NCBI GenBank assembly: GCA_964030475.1
Contig: CAXIPT010000001.1
Span: 15,515,674-15,579,673, forward strand
Direction of reading: 5' to 3'
From: Tethya wilhelma
Taxonomy: Eukaryota; Porifera; Demospongiae; Tethyida; Tethyidae
DNA length: 64,000 nucleotides
Shown here: positions 12,901 through 22,703 of the stretch, in pieces
Position numbering within the stretch: the stretch's first letter is position 1
Layout of the letters: every line of letters begins with the position of its first letter
Made by a program: the position numbers and the translations under genes
Notes under the pieces: generated by a model
Databases searched by the model: none
The model's input: only the letters and a program-made list of their open reading frames with translations
Told to the model about the DNA's origin: nothing

Positions 12901-15204
12901 TATATTTCAAGACACTGTCTATTGGAATGGCATTTTCCTGTAGTCTTGGTTTAATGGTTCCATTGTATTGTGGTGCTAGTGATTTGTGTTATTTCCCATG
13001 CCATGTATTTCCTTGATGTGAGTAATTTCATTTTTTAAATGTTAAATGTGATTTTCTGGCGGCAAGCTGGTTAGTTATGATTGTATCAGAGCATTGACTA
13101 GTGCTTGTGACTCACAACTGACAAGGCATACCAGTGGCGTCTGGATCCGACGAACAAGCGTGAAAGAGAAGCCAATCTTTCACAAAAGAAGCGTAGCGAG
13201 GGGAGAACTTTCGCTTCTAGGAGTCTGCTTCTCTGTTGCTGTACACGAAACACAGCTAGCCAGATAACGAGTTTCTTTGCCAGCTGATTGCAAAAATGGC
13301 GGAAGTCGGGTAATGAGGTAAATTGCTGAGCTGGCCAAAGCAAAGTAGTACTAAGTCAGAACACTGGCACAAAGCAGTGCATATATACATGCAGCATTGC
13401 TTCCCTTTGAGTTTCCAATTGCTTATGCCAGTATTGATGTGATTGTTGTGTGTTGCTTCAACTGCAAAGGTTGTTAGCCAACTGACCATTGAAGAATATT
13501 CATTATATACACAATTATCATAGCTTTGCTCATCAACTTTATCTTACTATTGTTTGAGTTATAGTAACTGATCCTATAAACATGCACAAACAAGGAGTGG
13601 GCGAGCGAAGCGAGCCCCACTCCTTGTAATGGTATATGATGATGCAGTTTATGTCATATGTTCATGCTACAAAGAATATTATTTTAAAAATTATTATTTT
13701 GATGACCATTTCCAACAGTATCTGGTTGCTGTGAACCATTGCTCTATGTATGTATGTATGTATGTATTGGATGAATCTACTGTTTGTTTCTCCACAGGTG
13801 AAGATGACTAGAATGAGACAACGTATAGCACAGCGACTAAAAGAGGCACAGAATGTCAATGCTATGTTGACCACCTTCAACGAAGTGGACATGAGGTAAG
13901 GGAAATAAATTGTTGGAGGACCGGGTAGATTCTAGTTTCAAGTTTTATTGGTTTCTAACTTCCTCTTAGCAACATTATTGAAATGCGTAACAAGTTTAAG
14001 GATGACTTTCTGAAGAAGCATGGAGTCAAGCTTGGTTTCATGTCTCCATTTGTCAAGGCATCTTGCTTTGCTCTGGAAGACCAACCTATTGTTAATGCAG
14101 GTATGTACATATGCATAGTCATGTCTCAGATTGAAGACATCTTTACTTATCCACTCCCTAGCCTTTTTTTTTTCTTATTCAAGTTTTTCACTTTCATTTC
14201 TTCTATGTACATATGCACCCATGCATCCTCTAGTTATTGAGGGTGAGGAGATTGTCTACAGAGACTATGTTGACATCAGTGTAGCTGTGGCCACTCCAAA
14301 GGTAGGAATCTTTATGCAGCAACAAAAAAGTGTTGTGCATTTTGGATTTTGCTGATTTACAGACTGTTTTTGTTCCATTCAGGGTTTGGTTGTCCCAGTA
14401 TTGAGGAATGTAGAAGGAATGGACTATGCTGAGATTGAGAAAGGAATCAATGAACTGGGACTTAAGGTATAATATTGTGGCAAACTGAAGCAAATTGATG
14501 CAAGTATCCTTACAAACTCAATGTTTCTTCTCAAGGCTCGTGATGGTGCCCTAGCTGTGGAGGATATGGATGGAGGTACCTTCACCATCAGCAATGGAGG
14601 AGTGTTTGGCTCCCTCTATGGCACACCCATCATCAATCCACCTCAGTCGGCCATCTTGGGGATGCATGGAGTCTTTGACAGACCAGTGGCTATTGACAAA
14701 AAGGTACATAATAGTATGGTGCATGTATGCCTAGTAATCATGCTCAAGCTAAGCACAAAACAATAAGATTTTGTGTTGATCTCAATCAATCCATTTTACA
14801 GTAGATCAGGAAAATTTTGTCACTAAACAATTTTCATTAAAGACCTTATCAGTGAAATTAATCTACACCAAAAATTTTATATAAGTATACCGATCTACTG
14901 TAATGAATGAAATACTTAGCGTCATCCGTCATCCCCAGGTTGCCATGCTTTTTTGCAAAAAAAAAAAAATAATAAATAAATGAATAAATAAAATAAGAGA
15001 GGTGCCTGGGGTTGAGGCTTTTAAGTAGTGTTCAGGTGTTTGTGGTATTCACTCCTTCTTTGGTCACAGGTGGAGGTTCGTCCTATGATGTACATTGCTC
15101 TGACATATGACCATCGATTGATTGATGGAAGAGAGGCGGCACTGTTCCTCAGGAAGATCAAGTCAGTAGTAGAAGATCCCCGTGTCTTGTTACTTGACTT
15201 ATAA
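4861..15204 (+). CDS. DLST: Dihydrolipoyllysine succinyltransferase, 2-oxoglutarate dehydrogenase E2
   Basis: Mitochondrial TCA-cycle enzyme moving the succinyl group from lipoamide to CoA. 5' exons 4861-4899, 5013-5076 and probably 5859-5907 encode an Arg/Ser-rich, acid-poor leader ([33 protein letters not shown]), as expected of a mitochondrial presequence. The catalytic domain lies in exons 13798-13895, 13970-14100, 14234-14301, 14393-14466, 14536-14703 and 15070-15204. It carries [36 protein letters not shown], the catalytic HxxxDG motif ([11 protein letters not shown]) and the family C terminus [10 protein letters not shown]. The lipoyl-domain exons expected between 5908 and 13797 were not found, although there is no N gap. 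The 5' exons are tied to this gene by position and presequence character only. The last exon has a decayed copy at 28391-28523. Confidence 0.85.
7387..7479 (-). CDS. Candidate isolated exon inside DLST intron (unassigned)
   Basis: A 93-base open stretch (31 codons) on the minus strand. It lies between a good acceptor (TGTGCAG, read on the minus strand) and a weak GTGTGT donor, with symmetric phase 1-1. It encodes [20 protein letters not shown] followed by [11 protein letters not shown], which looks protein-like. No family recognised and no neighbouring exon joined convincingly, so it could be chance. Confidence 0.25.
8743..8800. repeat. (CT)n microsatellite with GC-rich near-repeats upstream
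   Basis: A pure CT run. Immediately upstream, 8645-8735 holds partly inverted copies of a GGTAGGCCAGG / CCTGGCCTACC motif and two copies of a CGATCATCT motif, suggesting a small foldback or slippage-derived repeat. Confidence 0.8.
8986..10452 (-). CDS. Probable nested coiled-coil gene, 3' exons (antisense in DLST intron)
   Basis: Minus-strand exons with good splice sites. 10353-10452 includes [20 protein letters not shown]. 9873-9914 encodes [14 protein letters not shown]. 9094-9219 includes [20 protein letters not shown] and [20 protein letters not shown]. The terminal exon 8986-9009 adds LDGHQIH and a stop. The last three exons join in phase 0 using the second AG of a CAGAG acceptor. The 10353 exon ends in phase 2 and does not join 9873-9914 in frame, so an exon is missing or a boundary is wrong. 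The product is mostly charged, heptad-like helix, so a coiled-coil partner of a larger complex is plausible; no family recognised. The 5' end was not located. Confidence 0.4.
12376..12448. repeat. Imperfect tandem duplication, about 36 bases x 2
   Basis: Two adjacent copies of a block centred on TATTTGG..CTGCTATTT..AAGTGTGACAT (12376-12410 and 12413-12448) with a few substitutions. It lies in a DLST intron. Confidence 0.6.
13130..13310. other. CpG-richer island inside DLST intron
   Basis: This stretch has many CG dinucleotides (GGCGTCTGGATCCGACGAAC, GAAGCGTAGCGAGG, ATGGCGGAAGTCGGG) in otherwise CpG-poor intron. It could be an internal promoter or the relic of a recently inserted element. An 81-codon minus-strand open frame crosses it but resembles no known protein. 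Confidence 0.3.
13591..13626. repeat. Perfect 11-bp inverted repeat (hairpin)
   Basis: Arms CAAGGAGTGGG (13591-13601) and CCCACTCCTTG (13616-13626) enclose a 14-base loop that is itself a GAGCGAAGCGAG imperfect palindrome. It sits about 170 bases upstream of a DLST exon. Likely a foldback remnant; no function inferred. Confidence 0.7.
14796..14904. mobile_element. MITE-like element with 12-bp terminal inverted repeats
   Basis: Starts TTACAGTAGATC and ends GATCTACTGTAA, a perfect inverted pair about 109 bases end to end, AT-rich inside with no coding capacity. It lies in the last DLST intron. The TGTAGATCAG..AAATTTT type terminus recurs at 46116-46260, so this is probably a dispersed non-autonomous DNA transposon family. 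Confidence 0.6.
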
Positions 15205-16376
15205 TATTAGACATCAGGTGTTATTAATACTTCTTGTGTATAGTCACATGTATGTACATATACTATTATTCTTATGATTGTATGTTAGTAGTCTCCTGTC
15301 ATTTATAATTTTATATTAAATTATTGAGTCATCATCAACATCACTGAAGCCTTGTAACCACATAGAGGATATTTGCATACTGAGGATGGTGACCTCCAGG
15401 TGTGTGCAAAAAGTCATTTACTTTGTGGTAAGTTTACATGATATGTGGACTTGAGCACATGCAAGGAAGCTTTGATGACCTACCAATCTAGGCTGAGAAA
15501 CTATGGTGGGCATTTTTTGGAATAATTTGTTCCATAGTTGGAGTGACACTGGAAGTGGCCTACTGAGGGTCAAAACCATTTGATGCAGGTCAATAGGCTT
15601 TCTTGAATATACTCTCAAGAATTATAGGACTGTTAGTTGTAGTAACTTGATGCACTCTTTGCAACATTATAACCTCAGTGATAATAATTATTAAAACACA
15701 TAATCTCTGTAACAGCACAGAACAAGGCAGGAAAGGATTTATTACCTTATAGTATGCCGGTATCAGCTGTAATGACCATGCATGTGTTTAATCACTCTCA
15801 GGTATCACTAATCCTGTTGGAATCGGGGCAAGATTCCACTGAGATCCGAGCTATTAGTTCTACACCAATTACAGCCAGCCTGTATAACCACTGTAACGAG
15901 GTATACATAGAAACTATATAGATGTAAGAACTGAAGAAATATCTGTGTTTTATCAGTGGTAATGAAGTTTGGAGTCCCCTCTAATCCTTTAGAAGCTGAG
16001 TGTTTTCAACCGCTCACTTGCTAACACATGCTGTATATAGCCTCATCACAATGATACCTTAAGGTTATACACACCTAAACACATACACAAAGTTCCCAAA
16101 ACAATTTACAACAAAATAGTCCTAACACATAGCAGCTGGATACATAATAATTATTATTATGAATAATTATTGTTCCAGAACATTCTGTAAAATTGAGTAT
16201 TATTCAACAATAACTACCATGTCAAATCAATCTCGGAAGCAATCAGGGGTATTGTCCAAAATGCATGCACGAATGATTTATACAGTACACTTATATATAG
16301 TATATTTTCCTAGGCTATAGTCTATACAGTATAAAGATGTCAACAATTATTTGTAGTTTAATTCTAAGCTAAGGCT
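15205..16376. other. DLST 3' flank and spacer before receptor gene A
   Basis: Presumed DLST 3' UTR, a relic of the small coiled-coil gene's first exon (see 15493-15540), then AT-rich spacer running into the 3' end of the minus-strand receptor gene A. The first 150 bases after the DLST stop resemble sequence after the decayed DLST exon at 28523. Confidence 0.5.
15493..15540 (-). pseudogene. Relic copy of the small coiled-coil gene's first exon
   Basis: Minus-strand sequence matching TTATTCCAAAAAATGCCC and following bases of the exon at 29768-29813 (encoded peptide LFQKMPTIVSQ) with about one mismatch in 33. The splice donor present in the other copy (GTATAG) is replaced by CCTAGA. The second exon is not found nearby. 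Confidence 0.55.
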
Positions 16377-19300
16377 TCATTGTTGTTCTTGTGGCAGTAG
16401 AGGGGTGCTTTCATCTTCTGATTGAGATTCATCTTCTGATTGAGACTTATCTTCAGGAAGACTAGTTTTAGCAATCATGTGTTGGACTGTAGAGCACTCA
16501 TGATCAGATACCACATTGCACATTTCAATGTAAATGGAAGTGTTTTCATTGTACAATGCTGAGGTGTGGGATTGAGGATTTGTTGCATTGAATTCACTTG
16601 ATTCATTTATTTGACGACCTTGCAATTTGGAGTTTGAGGATGAGGTAACCGTTGGAGATTTTGGTCCATCACATGCTAAAGCTGAACTGCAAGATTGATT
16701 GGTAGACACACTAGAGCCACCATTTATTTCATCCTGTTCAATATTGTCATCTTGTATTAAAAGTTGTTCATCCTCAGTGTCAGAAATGATATCCATAGTA
16801 ACTGGAGCTTCAACCTCGGTCACACTGCCCCAGACTGGCTCCCCATCAAGACCCACAGGTAAACATAACTCCACCTGAGGTTGTCTCGGTGGTCTTTGTT
16901 GCCGGTAGTTTTTCGATTCTATCTTGTGGAAAAAATCTTTCAGAACAAACTTGTACACATGGTACCCGAGGATAGCTAGAAATGTGGCAAAGGCAATACC
17001 AGATGAGATGTAAGCAGCAATATTCTGACTGTCCTTTTTGTCTGTGATGAATGTGACAATGCTCAGGCCAGCAAGGTTTAAGAGAAAGAATATTTCAAGA
17101 ATTTCTTTATATTGACCTTTGTGTACTTTGCGACTAAGAATAGTCTCGATAATTCTTGTCAGTTGGAGGTCAGAGGTATTGCGAAAACTTTGATCCTTTT
17201 TTAGAACTTTACGTTTGCTTTCTACAACATGTTTAAAGCTTAAAATGATTACAATTGTTGAGGTAATGCTACAAAGGTTGATGCGAGGGTCTCCAAGAAC
17301 ATTGAGTGCTGAAACAAGATACAACACAACACGAACTAACAATAGCAGTCCAATCCAGTAACGATGGTCTTTGTTGTAGGGATGGTGATAAGCATCCATG
17401 ATAGAAATGACCTTAGTGCTCCCAATGATCCATCTCAGGGGCCCTCTGTTAGGACAGTAAACAAGCCACTGCCAAGCAAAGAGTATGAAAGTGTAAGCTA
17501 AACCAAGAATAACAATGATGATTGCTGTGATGAATAGAGGGATATGTTTTTCACTTAGGTAAGGAATGTTAGCGTCAACCAGCCATACCAATTCATATGA
17601 TCCATCAGAATACTGTAATGTTGTAAATGACAACGAAGCGATGATTGTACGAAGAAGCTTTGTATAGGAGAGTAGAATAAGAGTAGCCAATGTTGGTAGT
17701 GTATTCCTTCCATAGAAAAGTCTTGCAAACTTTGAGGAATAGTCACTTACAATGATAATTGCTACTACCAAAGAAATGACATAGAGTGGAAATGCAAGCT
17801 GTAGCCATGTTTTTGTGTAGCCATCCATTCCATCATAGAAGCAGGTTTCAAATCCAAAGTCCAAGTTAAGCCACGCTATGAAGATGGTCAATAGTTTAGT
17901 TTTGTCGTGAGGAAAGAATATTGCACAGTTTGCTGCAAAGATATTAGCGTAAAGTATCAAACCATTCAAAGTTCCTTCAGCTACTGTAAAGTTGAGCTTA
18001 AGAAGAAAGGCAACTAATACTATACCTGCTAGAGCAAAGACAGTGATTAATGCTAGCCAGTTGTTAGAACATTGTGTGCAACGTGAACTTCCAAGAGAGA
18101 GACTGAGACCATCCTTACAAGATCCACAGAGCTTTCCTGAGCGATTGAATGCACACAGCTCATTGGCACCATTTTCAATGTTTAAATTGACAGAGGTATT
18201 TTCAGTAGGTGGCCAGCAGTAGTCAAAAGGGCAGTGTTTGTGTAGTATATAGCTTACGTGATGTGTAGTATTTTCATAAGTGAACCACACATTATCTTTT
18301 CTTTGAACAGTTTCTCTGTCAATGGAACAGTTGGATATGTACTCAGGATAGATCAATGGATCACATTGGCAGTGGGAATCAGTGTCTGTAAAACCAATTG
18401 GACAACCTTCAATATTTACAGTGAGTGTTGCTTTGGATATTCCAACTTCCATACATGGTCCATCAGCATAGAGATGTAACTCAACTGGCAGATTTTCTCT
18501 GCTTGACGGAGAGAGAATGCTATATGTCAAATCAGTGCATTTGTCATTGGTGATTTGAATAGACTGTCCCTCACCAAGTCCTGCTCCTGTTGAAACATCA
18601 GCATGTATTTTGCTGTTTGGTTTTGTGTTGTTAATCTGGTCAACTGCCACAAGTGACACTGAAAATATTTCTCCTCTTTTCACATACTTTGGCTGAGGAT
18701 GGTAACTACAGTCTGGTTGATTGTCTTGACAGAAACAAATACGAACTGGATCAGATGATATTGTTTTAGTTGATTTAAGGTCCTGTAGTTTTAGATTAGT
18801 AATGTTGACAAGGTATTTTGCTCCATCTAGTGATTGTGAAGCTAAGGTTTGACTCCCTTGATTCAGAAACAATATTTCACTGTAAGGATTTGCCCTACAC
18901 CTGTCTAGTAGACCACCATACAGTGCATCACCAGCTTCCTTGGCTATATTGTCACTGAATTGTGTGTTATGGGTGTTAAGCATTTCTTTGATAAAATTCC
19001 AAAATTGTACATCACCTTCATAAAGCCTCAATCCTTGAAGAAAGCATTCATATAGAAAACTTGCAGCCTTAGGAGTAGCATTACAAGCAGCGGAGCTTGT
19101 TTTGTCATCAACATAAACAGCTCCTCCAAAATTAGCTGAATTATTGCCTAAATATAGTGAGATCCATGATGTGCATACATGATTAAAGAAAGATAAACCA
19201 CTGCATTCTGTTTTATTTTTAGTTAAATAGACTCTAGCAGTTCCCTGTAAATACATTCCACCACCTCTTTCAGCATGATTTCCGACAAGGTTAGTTTTCG

Positions 19301-21080
19301 ATCCACTAGTCAGTCTTATAGTTGAACTGCTGGCATGAATACCTCCACCTCTACTAGTTGCAGTGTTTCTACTAATGTTAATATTATTCTTGAAACTAAA
19401 TTCACTCTGGTGGGCATAGATGCCCCCACCTGACTCAGAAGCAGTATTGTGGGATATAATAATGTCACCATAATTGTGAAGTTTGCTTTCTATAGCCTTA
19501 ATGCCTCCTCCTTGTATTGCTCTATTGTAGACTAGGTTGACTGTGCCAGTAAAGACTATCTCACTCTGAAAGGCTGTTATTGCTCCTCCTTCTTCAGATG
19601 TATTGGAATGATATGAGTTACTCACAATGTTGATGTGTCCCATAAATGTCATGTTGCAGGAGTAAACAAACAGTGATCCATTATTGTTTGAAACTGTAGT
19701 GTTGCCTGAAATATGTAACGTGCTTTTGACTGCATAAAACACACCTTTATTTCCTGTGTTGTTGTTGAGTGTACAATTTACCACAATGACAGTAGAATCA
19801 TCTATAGCACTCAGCGCACCACCATCTCCTGTCACAATGTTATTTTTGAGTGTACTGTTGATGATAGTGATATGGCCAAAGTCATTGATATATAATGCTC
19901 CACCTATTCCACCACCCCCAGTCACAGTGTTACTGTTAAATGTACTATTGATTATAGCTATACTAGGATGATCGTTAGCACACAATGCTCCACCTGCTCC
20001 ATAATCCCCATCTACAGTGTTATTGTTAAGTGTACTATTGATGATAGTAATATTCGGATTATTGAGAGCAATCACTGCTCCACCTTCTCCTTGATTCCCA
20101 CTTACAGTGTTACTGTTGAGTGTACTGTTGATGATAGTGATATTTGGATAATCATCAGCATATAATGCTCCACCCTCTCCATTAACAATGTTATTGTTGA
20201 GTGTACTGTTGATGATAGTTATGTTAATATGATGATAAGCATACAATGCTCCACCAGTACCCTCTTCTTGATCCCCAGTCACTCTGTTACTGTTAAGAGT
20301 ACTGTTAATGATGGTGACAGTAAGATAATTGCTAGCACTCAATGCTCCACCCTCTCCAGAATCTCCTGTCACACTGTTATTGTTGAGTCTACTGTTGATG
20401 ATAGTGATTGAACTAAACACAACATACACTGCTCCACCTGCTGCACGTTCACCAGTCACAGTGTTGTTTTCAAATGTACAATTATAAATTCCAAGTGTAC
20501 TAGATATAGCAATAATGGCTCCACCAATTCGTTTCTTAGGCCTAAAGAATTTATCCAACCGAACAATTCTACCAGTATTGAAAGAGAAAGAGCTTCTCAT
20601 GATGTTAGCAGTAGACACCTCAACTAGATATAGTCCAGTCCCATTTCGTCTTTGACCACCAAAATTACAATCCTGTACTATAAACTCTTCAACTCTGGTG
20701 ATCTCATTATTCACACACCCAAAGAGAGCTAATCCTCTAATAGTGACAACATTGATCCATTCAAATATGAACCTAGCTGACTGATTGCAAGTTATGGCTG
20801 TTGCTGTTTCAGTGTAGGGGGTTAGATCAATAGACAAGAATGAAATATTTTGAACAGTGAGCTCTGAATCAAGGCTGTGGTTCCCAGGTAGAAGGATAAG
20901 ATTGGTGTTGGAGGTGAAGTAGTTGCTTGATACATTAGCATACTGGGAGAGAGTGAAGCAAGTCACACCTTCTTCAGGACATGGGGTACTTGATGATGGA
21001 GTGACATAGTAGGTCTTAGCAGATGTGAGCATCGAAAAAAGGAAAAATAGGTTTATTTTTAAAAGTATATCCTGGGCCAT
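16377..21080 (-). CDS. Giant beta-helix ectodomain multi-pass membrane protein A
   Basis: 1567 residues, one exon. Signal peptide (LFFLFSMLTSAKTYYVTP), then a Cys-containing segment and a long Asn/Gly/Ser-rich region (about 190-640) of 27-32-residue repeats of the form ITIINSTLNNNTVTGDGG..GGAL, typical of right-handed parallel beta-helix surface proteins. A Cys-rich juxtamembrane stretch follows (FNRSGKLCGSCKDGLSLSLG), then about 9-10 hydrophobic segments (about 1000-1385; e.g. WIGLLLLVRVVLYLVSALNV) and an acidic Ser-rich cytoplasmic tail with repeated SQSEDE ending STPLLPQEQQ. Many N-glycosylation sequons support a surface location. No ligand or transport function can be assigned; the membrane part is not an obvious seven-helix GPCR. 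Tandem paralogue of gene B. Confidence 0.75.
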   Translation of the reverse strand: MAQDILLKINLFFLFSMLTSAKTYYVTPSSSTPCPEEGVTCFTLSQYANVSSNYFTSNTNLILLPGNHSLDSELTVQNISFLSIDLTPYTETATAITCNQSARFIFEWINVVTIRGLALFGCVNNEITRVEEFIVQDCNFGGQRRNGTGLYLVEVSTANIMRSSFSFNTGRIVRLDKFFRPKKRIGGAIIAISSTLGIYNCTFENNTVTGERAAGGAVYVVFSSITIINSRLNNNSVTGDSGEGGALSASNYLTVTIINSTLNSNRVTGDQEEGTGGALYAYHHINITIINSTLNNNIVNGEGGALYADDYPNITIINSTLNSNTVSGNQGEGGAVIALNNPNITIINSTLNNNTVDGDYGAGGALCANDHPSIAIINSTFNSNTVTGGGGIGGALYINDFGHITIINSTLKNNIVTGDGGALSAIDDSTVIVVNCTLNNNTGNKGVFYAVKSTLHISGNTTVSNNNGSLFVYSCNMTFMGHINIVSNSYHSNTSEEGGAITAFQSEIVFTGTVNLVYNRAIQGGGIKAIESKLHNYGDIIISHNTASESGGGIYAHQSEFSFKNNINISRNTATSRGGGIHASSSTIRLTSGSKTNLVGNHAERGGGMYLQGTARVYLTKNKTECSGLSFFNHVCTSWISLYLGNNSANFGGAVYVDDKTSSAACNATPKAASFLYECFLQGLRLYEGDVQFWNFIKEMLNTHNTQFSDNIAKEAGDALYGGLLDRCRANPYSEILFLNQGSQTLASQSLDGAKYLVNITNLKLQDLKSTKTISSDPVRICFCQDNQPDCSYHPQPKYVKRGEIFSVSLVAVDQINNTKPNSKIHADVSTGAGLGEGQSIQITNDKCTDLTYSILSPSSRENLPVELHLYADGPCMEVGISKATLTVNIEGCPIGFTDTDSHCQCDPLIYPEYISNCSIDRETVQRKDNVWFTYENTTHHVSYILHKHCPFDYCWPPTENTSVNLNIENGANELCAFNRSGKLCGSCKDGLSLSLGSSRCTQCSNNWLALITVFALAGIVLVAFLLKLNFTVAEGTLNGLILYANIFAANCAIFFPHDKTKLLTIFIAWLNLDFGFETCFYDGMDGYTKTWLQLAFPLYVISLVVAIIIVSDYSSKFARLFYGRNTLPTLATLILLSYTKLLRTIIASLSFTTLQYSDGSYELVWLVDANIPYLSEKHIPLFITAIIIVILGLAYTFILFAWQWLVYCPNRGPLRWIIGSTKVISIMDAYHHPYNKDHRYWIGLLLLVRVVLYLVSALNVLGDPRINLCSITSTIVIILSFKHVVESKRKVLKKDQSFRNTSDLQLTRIIETILSRKVHKGQYKEILEIFFLLNLAGLSIVTFITDKKDSQNIAAYISSGIAFATFLAILGYHVYKFVLKDFFHKIESKNYRQQRPPRQPQVELCLPVGLDGEPVWGSVTEVEAPVTMDIISDTEDEQLLIQDDNIEQDEINGGSSVSTNQSCSSALACDGPKSPTVTSSSNSKLQGRQINESSEFNATNPQSHTSALYNENTSIYIEMCNVVSDHECSTVQHMIAKTSLPEDKSQSEDESQSEDESTPLLPQEQQ
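19780..20490 (-). repeat. Coding minisatellite in receptor A (about 9 beta-helix units)
   Basis: About nine tandem units of roughly 81-96 bases, each encoding a beta-helix turn around IINSTLNNNTVTG. Nucleotide similarity between neighbouring units is high, suggesting unequal exchange. Open frames on the opposite strand here are shadows. Confidence 0.8.
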
Positions 21081-21689
21081 CCTTTATCATCTAACTCCTG
21101 ATATTATTAGCCAACTTGAGGACGCTCATGAATACAAAGTGTTTAGTTATAATTTTGTATGCCTGTTATAAATGATAATCACTAATAATAATGATCATAA
21201 ATAATAATTTTTAAATTCCATTCTCAGAGGGACTCGCACACACTTGCACACATACATATGCACTTTTTCACGCACACACATGAGTTTGGTCTATATTATG
21301 TCTAGCATTTTGCGCAACTTTATGTACCATATTGTGCCACTAATTATGGGTCCAGTTACTTACAGAAATCTCCTGTGAGTCCAGTTTGTCTCCACACAGA
21401 TGCAAATTCTGTTGTAGTACTGATCAATACAACAGAGTAGCTTTAGAATCCCAGAATATATACAGCTATAGAATCTTGCAGTTGACCCAAATTTCAAAGA
21501 AACAGCTGGTTGTAGCTGTCTTGATTTGTCTGGTGGTTACGTATGGTGATTGAATTGCTCGGTTATTGTGGTCTAGTCATTTCCTCTGGTTTGTTCTCTG
21601 TTGTGGTGTACACTGGTTACATAATACACTAGCTCACTAGCTGTACATCTGCACCTTGCACCATGCCCAATGAAACCTATATCATAATC

Positions 21690-21800
21690 ATGATAGTATC
21701 ACAGTAAAATGTCACAACAGTACGTAATATACTTCCATTCCTAGTGTCTTTGACTCCTCCTTTAACTGAGTTCTTTGAGTGTAACATGTGGTACCATAAT
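21690..21800. repeat. Upstream block shared with 28905-29010
   Basis: Contains GATAGTATCACAGTAAAAT, CACAACAGTACGTA and CTTCCATTCCTAGTGTC, which recur with few changes upstream of gene B. It marks the 5' flank copied with the receptor duplication and could hold conserved regulatory sites. Confidence 0.65.
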
Positions 21801-22346
21801 TGCTATGAAAGTGACTTAAATTGATGTAAAATGACAAAAAAAATTATTTATTAAATCTTGTAAGCCTGATTTTTTTCAAACCATGAGTCCATTTTGACCC
21901 CTGGTCCTTTTAGACAGTTAGACCTAAGAGCTGCCATGTGGTTATAGACCCAGATCTCACTTTTAGTACCATGATTATACGTGTGTACATGCATATGTCC
22001 CCCTGTAAAAAAAAAAAGAATAATATAGTTAACATGATGCTGTAGCTAAAATTCAGCAATTTTTTGTTCTTTCAAAGTCTCCTCTAATCCTAAAAGTATC
22101 TTACTCAGGATGTAATTACTAACCTTGTAAACCAGGTCCTCCCCGCTCACTTTATATTGATCTTAACAAGTAGTAAAAATTTCAAAAAAATAAGTTAATA
22201 ATGTGCCGAATTTGAGACATGCCTTGTTCCAATACTTTTTACCGCACTGCCCATTCCTACATTACTAATTTTTTTACTACTTGTTCACTCACTTTACCAA
22301 TTTGCTAGCTATTATTAATAATATTATCACAATTATTAAATTTTAT

Positions 22347-22347
22347 A

Positions 22348-22416
<69 letters not shown>
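22347..22416. repeat. (ATT)n microsatellite
   Basis: About 23 pure ATT/TTA triplets just beyond the 3' relic of receptor gene B. Confidence 0.95.
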
Positions 22417-22489
22417 GGGCCAACTACACTAGGTAGCAGCCTTAAAAAATGTATATAAAGATTATTTATAATAGTTCTATGTTTTACTA

Positions 22490-22703
22490 AGGTTTCATTG
22501 TTGTTCTGGTGGCAGTAGAGGAGTGCTTTCATCTTGCTTTAGCAACCACCGAGCATTCATTTCCAGATACTTCATTCTCGTTGTACAAACTGGGGTGTGA
22601 GGATCAGGATTTGTTCCAATACAAAAAGAAAAATTTCTTGATTTTCCACCATTTAAATGATGACCTTGCTCTTTGGGTGATTTAGTGTGTGAGGATAATG
22701 TAA
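22490..22703 (-). pseudogene. Out-of-frame relic of receptor B cytoplasmic tail
   Basis: On the minus strand this matches the last part of gene A's coding region, down to the terminal STPLLP.EQQ and stop. It lies beyond the premature stop of gene B at 22704 and in another frame. Small indels around 22750-22765 shifted the frame, and part of the acidic SQSEDE block is missing. Confidence 0.6.

Noticed and set aside
16377..21080. Adhesion-GPCR annotation for the receptor genes
   Set aside because: No GPS-type cleavage motif seen, and about nine or ten rather than seven hydrophobic segments.
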